64,000 bases of DNA from Bradyrhizobium guangdongense (GTDB lineage Bacteria; Pseudomonadota; Alphaproteobacteria; Rhizobiales; Xanthobacteraceae): positions 620,001-684,000 of the forward strand of contig NZ_CP030051.1 in NCBI RefSeq assembly GCF_004114975.1, given 5' to 3'. A program made the position numbers and the translations under genes. The notes under the pieces are model-generated. The model searched no databases. It was not told the DNA's origin and worked only from the letters and a program-made list of their open reading frames with translations. This document shows, piece after piece, positions 62,815 to 64,000 of the stretch; position 1 is the first letter of the stretch; the number at the start of each line of letters is the position of its first letter.

Positions 62815-63822
62815 GTGGTGACGGATCGACCGATCGTGGTGGCCGGCGCAGGCGCCATCGGCTGTTTTGTCGGAGGCCAGCTGGCGGCCGCCGGTCGTCG
62901 CGTCGCCCTTCTGGTGCGGCCGCGGGTGAAGACCGAGATCGAGCGCTTCGGCCTGCGGCTCACGGATTTCGACGGTTCCGAGCAGAAACTGGATGCGGGC
63001 CGGCTAGCACTGTCCGAGGATCCTGCGATCTTTCACAGCGCCGGCATCGTGCTGGTCACGGTGAAGAGCGCCGACACGGCCGACATCGCGGATCAGATCG
63101 TCCGGCATGCGCCGCAGGATGCGGTCATCGTGTTGCTGCAGAACGGCGTCGGCAATGTTGCTGTGCTGAATGAGCGGCTTGGCGGCCGGCGCGTGCTCGC
63201 CGGCATGGTGCCGTTCAACGTGGTGGCGATGGGGGAAGGGCGTTTTCACCGCTCGAGCTCCGGCGACATCCAGATCGGTGAGGATGCGAGCAACACTGCT
63301 GCTGCGTTGTCGGTGCCCGGTCTCACCATGCGCGCGAGCCGCGACATCACCAGCGTGCAATGGGGCAAGCTGATCATCAACCTCAATAATGCGCTCAGCG
63401 CGCTCTCCGACATGCCGCTCGTCGCGCAATTGGCGGACCGCGACTGGCGGCGGTTGTTCGCGGACCAGATGGCGGAGGGGCTTGCCGCGCTCAAGGCTGC
63501 CGGCATCACGCCGGTGTCGGCAACGCCGATTCCGATGAGCTGGACGCCGAGCTTGCTGAGATTGCCCGACGTGATCTTCAACGCGATCCTCGGACGTACA
63601 ATGAAGATCGACCCCGAGGCACGCTCTTCGATGTGGCAGGACCTGAAGCAGGGCCGCACGACCGAGATCGACTATCTGCAAGGAGCCGTCATTGCGCTCG
63701 CCGAGCAGAACAGGGTCGCAGTGCCGCTGATGCGCCGCATTGTTGCGCTGGTGAAGGAGGCGGAGACATCAGGCAAGGGGTCGCCGGCGCTTTCGCCACA
63801 GCAGATCCGCGGCGGAGCTTGA
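62815..63822 (+). CDS. 2-dehydropantoate 2-reductase (ketopantoate reductase family)
   Basis: This 335-residue NADPH-dependent reductase has the Rossmann motif GAGAIGCFVGG (10-20), the family block VKSADTADI, LQNGVGN, and catalytic-Lys region WGKLIINLNNAL. It would make pantoate for pantothenate and CoA, or reduce a related 2-keto acid; panE paralogues are frequent in rhizobia, so the physiological substrate is uncertain. It starts at GTG 62815 or 62818 after AGGGAG. Confidence 0.85.
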   Translation: MVTDRPIVVAGAGAIGCFVGGQLAAAGRRVALLVRPRVKTEIERFGLRLTDFDGSEQKLDAGRLALSEDPAIFHSAGIVLVTVKSADTADIADQIVRHAPQDAVIVLLQNGVGNVAVLNERLGGRRVLAGMVPFNVVAMGEGRFHRSSSGDIQIGEDASNTAAALSVPGLTMRASRDITSVQWGKLIINLNNALSALSDMPLVAQLADRDWRRLFADQMAEGLAALKAAGITPVSATPIPMSWTPSLLRLPDVIFNAILGRTMKIDPEARSSMWQDLKQGRTTEIDYLQGAVIALAEQNRVAVPLMRRIVALVKEAETSGKGSPALSPQQIRGGA

Positions 63823-63840
63823 GAACAAAGGAGAGGCGCA

Positions 63841-64000
63841 ATGAAGCGTTGTTTGATGATCGGGCTCGCGCTGGCCGCACTCTGCGGCGCATCGAGGCTC
63901 GCCTACGCCCGGCCGCCGACGGTCATGAACTCTCCCGGCTATGATGCGCGCCTACAGGAGAGCAGGAAGGCGCTAGGCAACCCGCCGCCGGCGCCTGAAC
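63841..64000 (+). CDS. Secreted protein, 3'-truncated by the window
   Basis: The first 53 codons are visible. AAAGGAGAG precedes the ATG. A signal peptide (MKRCLMIGLALAALCGAS...AYA) is followed by a Pro-rich mature start. It begins 18 bases after panE and probably shares its transcript. The family cannot be named from the fragment. Confidence 0.65.
   Translation, partial: MKRCLMIGLALAALCGASRLAYARPPTVMNSPGYDARLQESRKALGNPPPAPE

Overview
The window looks like a chromosomal segment of a high-GC alphaproteobacterium, most likely Bradyrhizobium or a close relative in the Nitrobacteraceae. The evidence is the GC-rich codon use, the abundance of branched-chain-type ABC transporters, aerobic cobaltochelatase genes cobS/cobT, a RegSR-type redox two-component pair, the order helicase - S4 protein - ferredoxin - CarD, and several families of dispersed palindromic repeats between genes. 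No rRNA, tRNA, CRISPR array or insertion sequence was recognised. Both window ends cut into gene neighbourhoods, and the last gene is partial.

Layout. 0-7.5 kb: an amide/urea-type operon with a signal-less AmiC-like binding protein, an amidase, and a complete ABC importer (two permeases, two ATPases, one Tat-exported binding protein). 7.6-16.4 kb: housekeeping genes, namely an L,D-transpeptidase-like lipoprotein, accA, xerD, a 48-residue membrane protein, aroK-aroB, a CNNM/CorC-type protein, BolA and a J-domain protein. 16.5-20.1 kb: an HWE-type sensor kinase, then two divergent citrate-synthase-like genes, one carrying a DNA-binding domain. 20.1-29.2 kb: DedA, cobS-cobT-phytase-like esterase, an old yellow enzyme, a small membrane protein, a PilZ protein and a DUF2235 hydrolase.

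29.3-32.9 kb is the one clear accessory island. It has markedly lower GC and holds an AAA ATPase overlapping a subtilisin-like protease, the architecture of the IetAS toxin-antitoxin/defence pair. 33-40.5 kb returns to core genes: rpmB with promoter and terminator, a DUF3108 protein, a 490-base gene-free stretch with eleven GANTC (CcrM) sites, an SUV3-like helicase, an S4-domain gene that appears to start at ACG, fdxA and carD.

40.7-47.6 kb (minus strand) is a respiratory operon, cyoABCD - surf1 - regS - regR, which places a redox sensor pair directly behind a quinol oxidase. It is divergent from an MFS transporter across a perfect 11-1-11 palindrome. 49.2-52 kb: cytochrome c, an M48 protease lipoprotein and a nuclease-like protein. 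52.3-61.6 kb: an acyl-CoA catabolic cluster made of an ABC binding protein, two enoyl-CoA hydratases, a VOC protein, an ADP-forming acyl-CoA synthetase, two acyl-CoA dehydrogenases and an SDR, arranged as converging and diverging operons. 61.7-64 kb: a YeaQ-type membrane protein, a YidB-like protein, a panE-like reductase and a truncated secreted protein.
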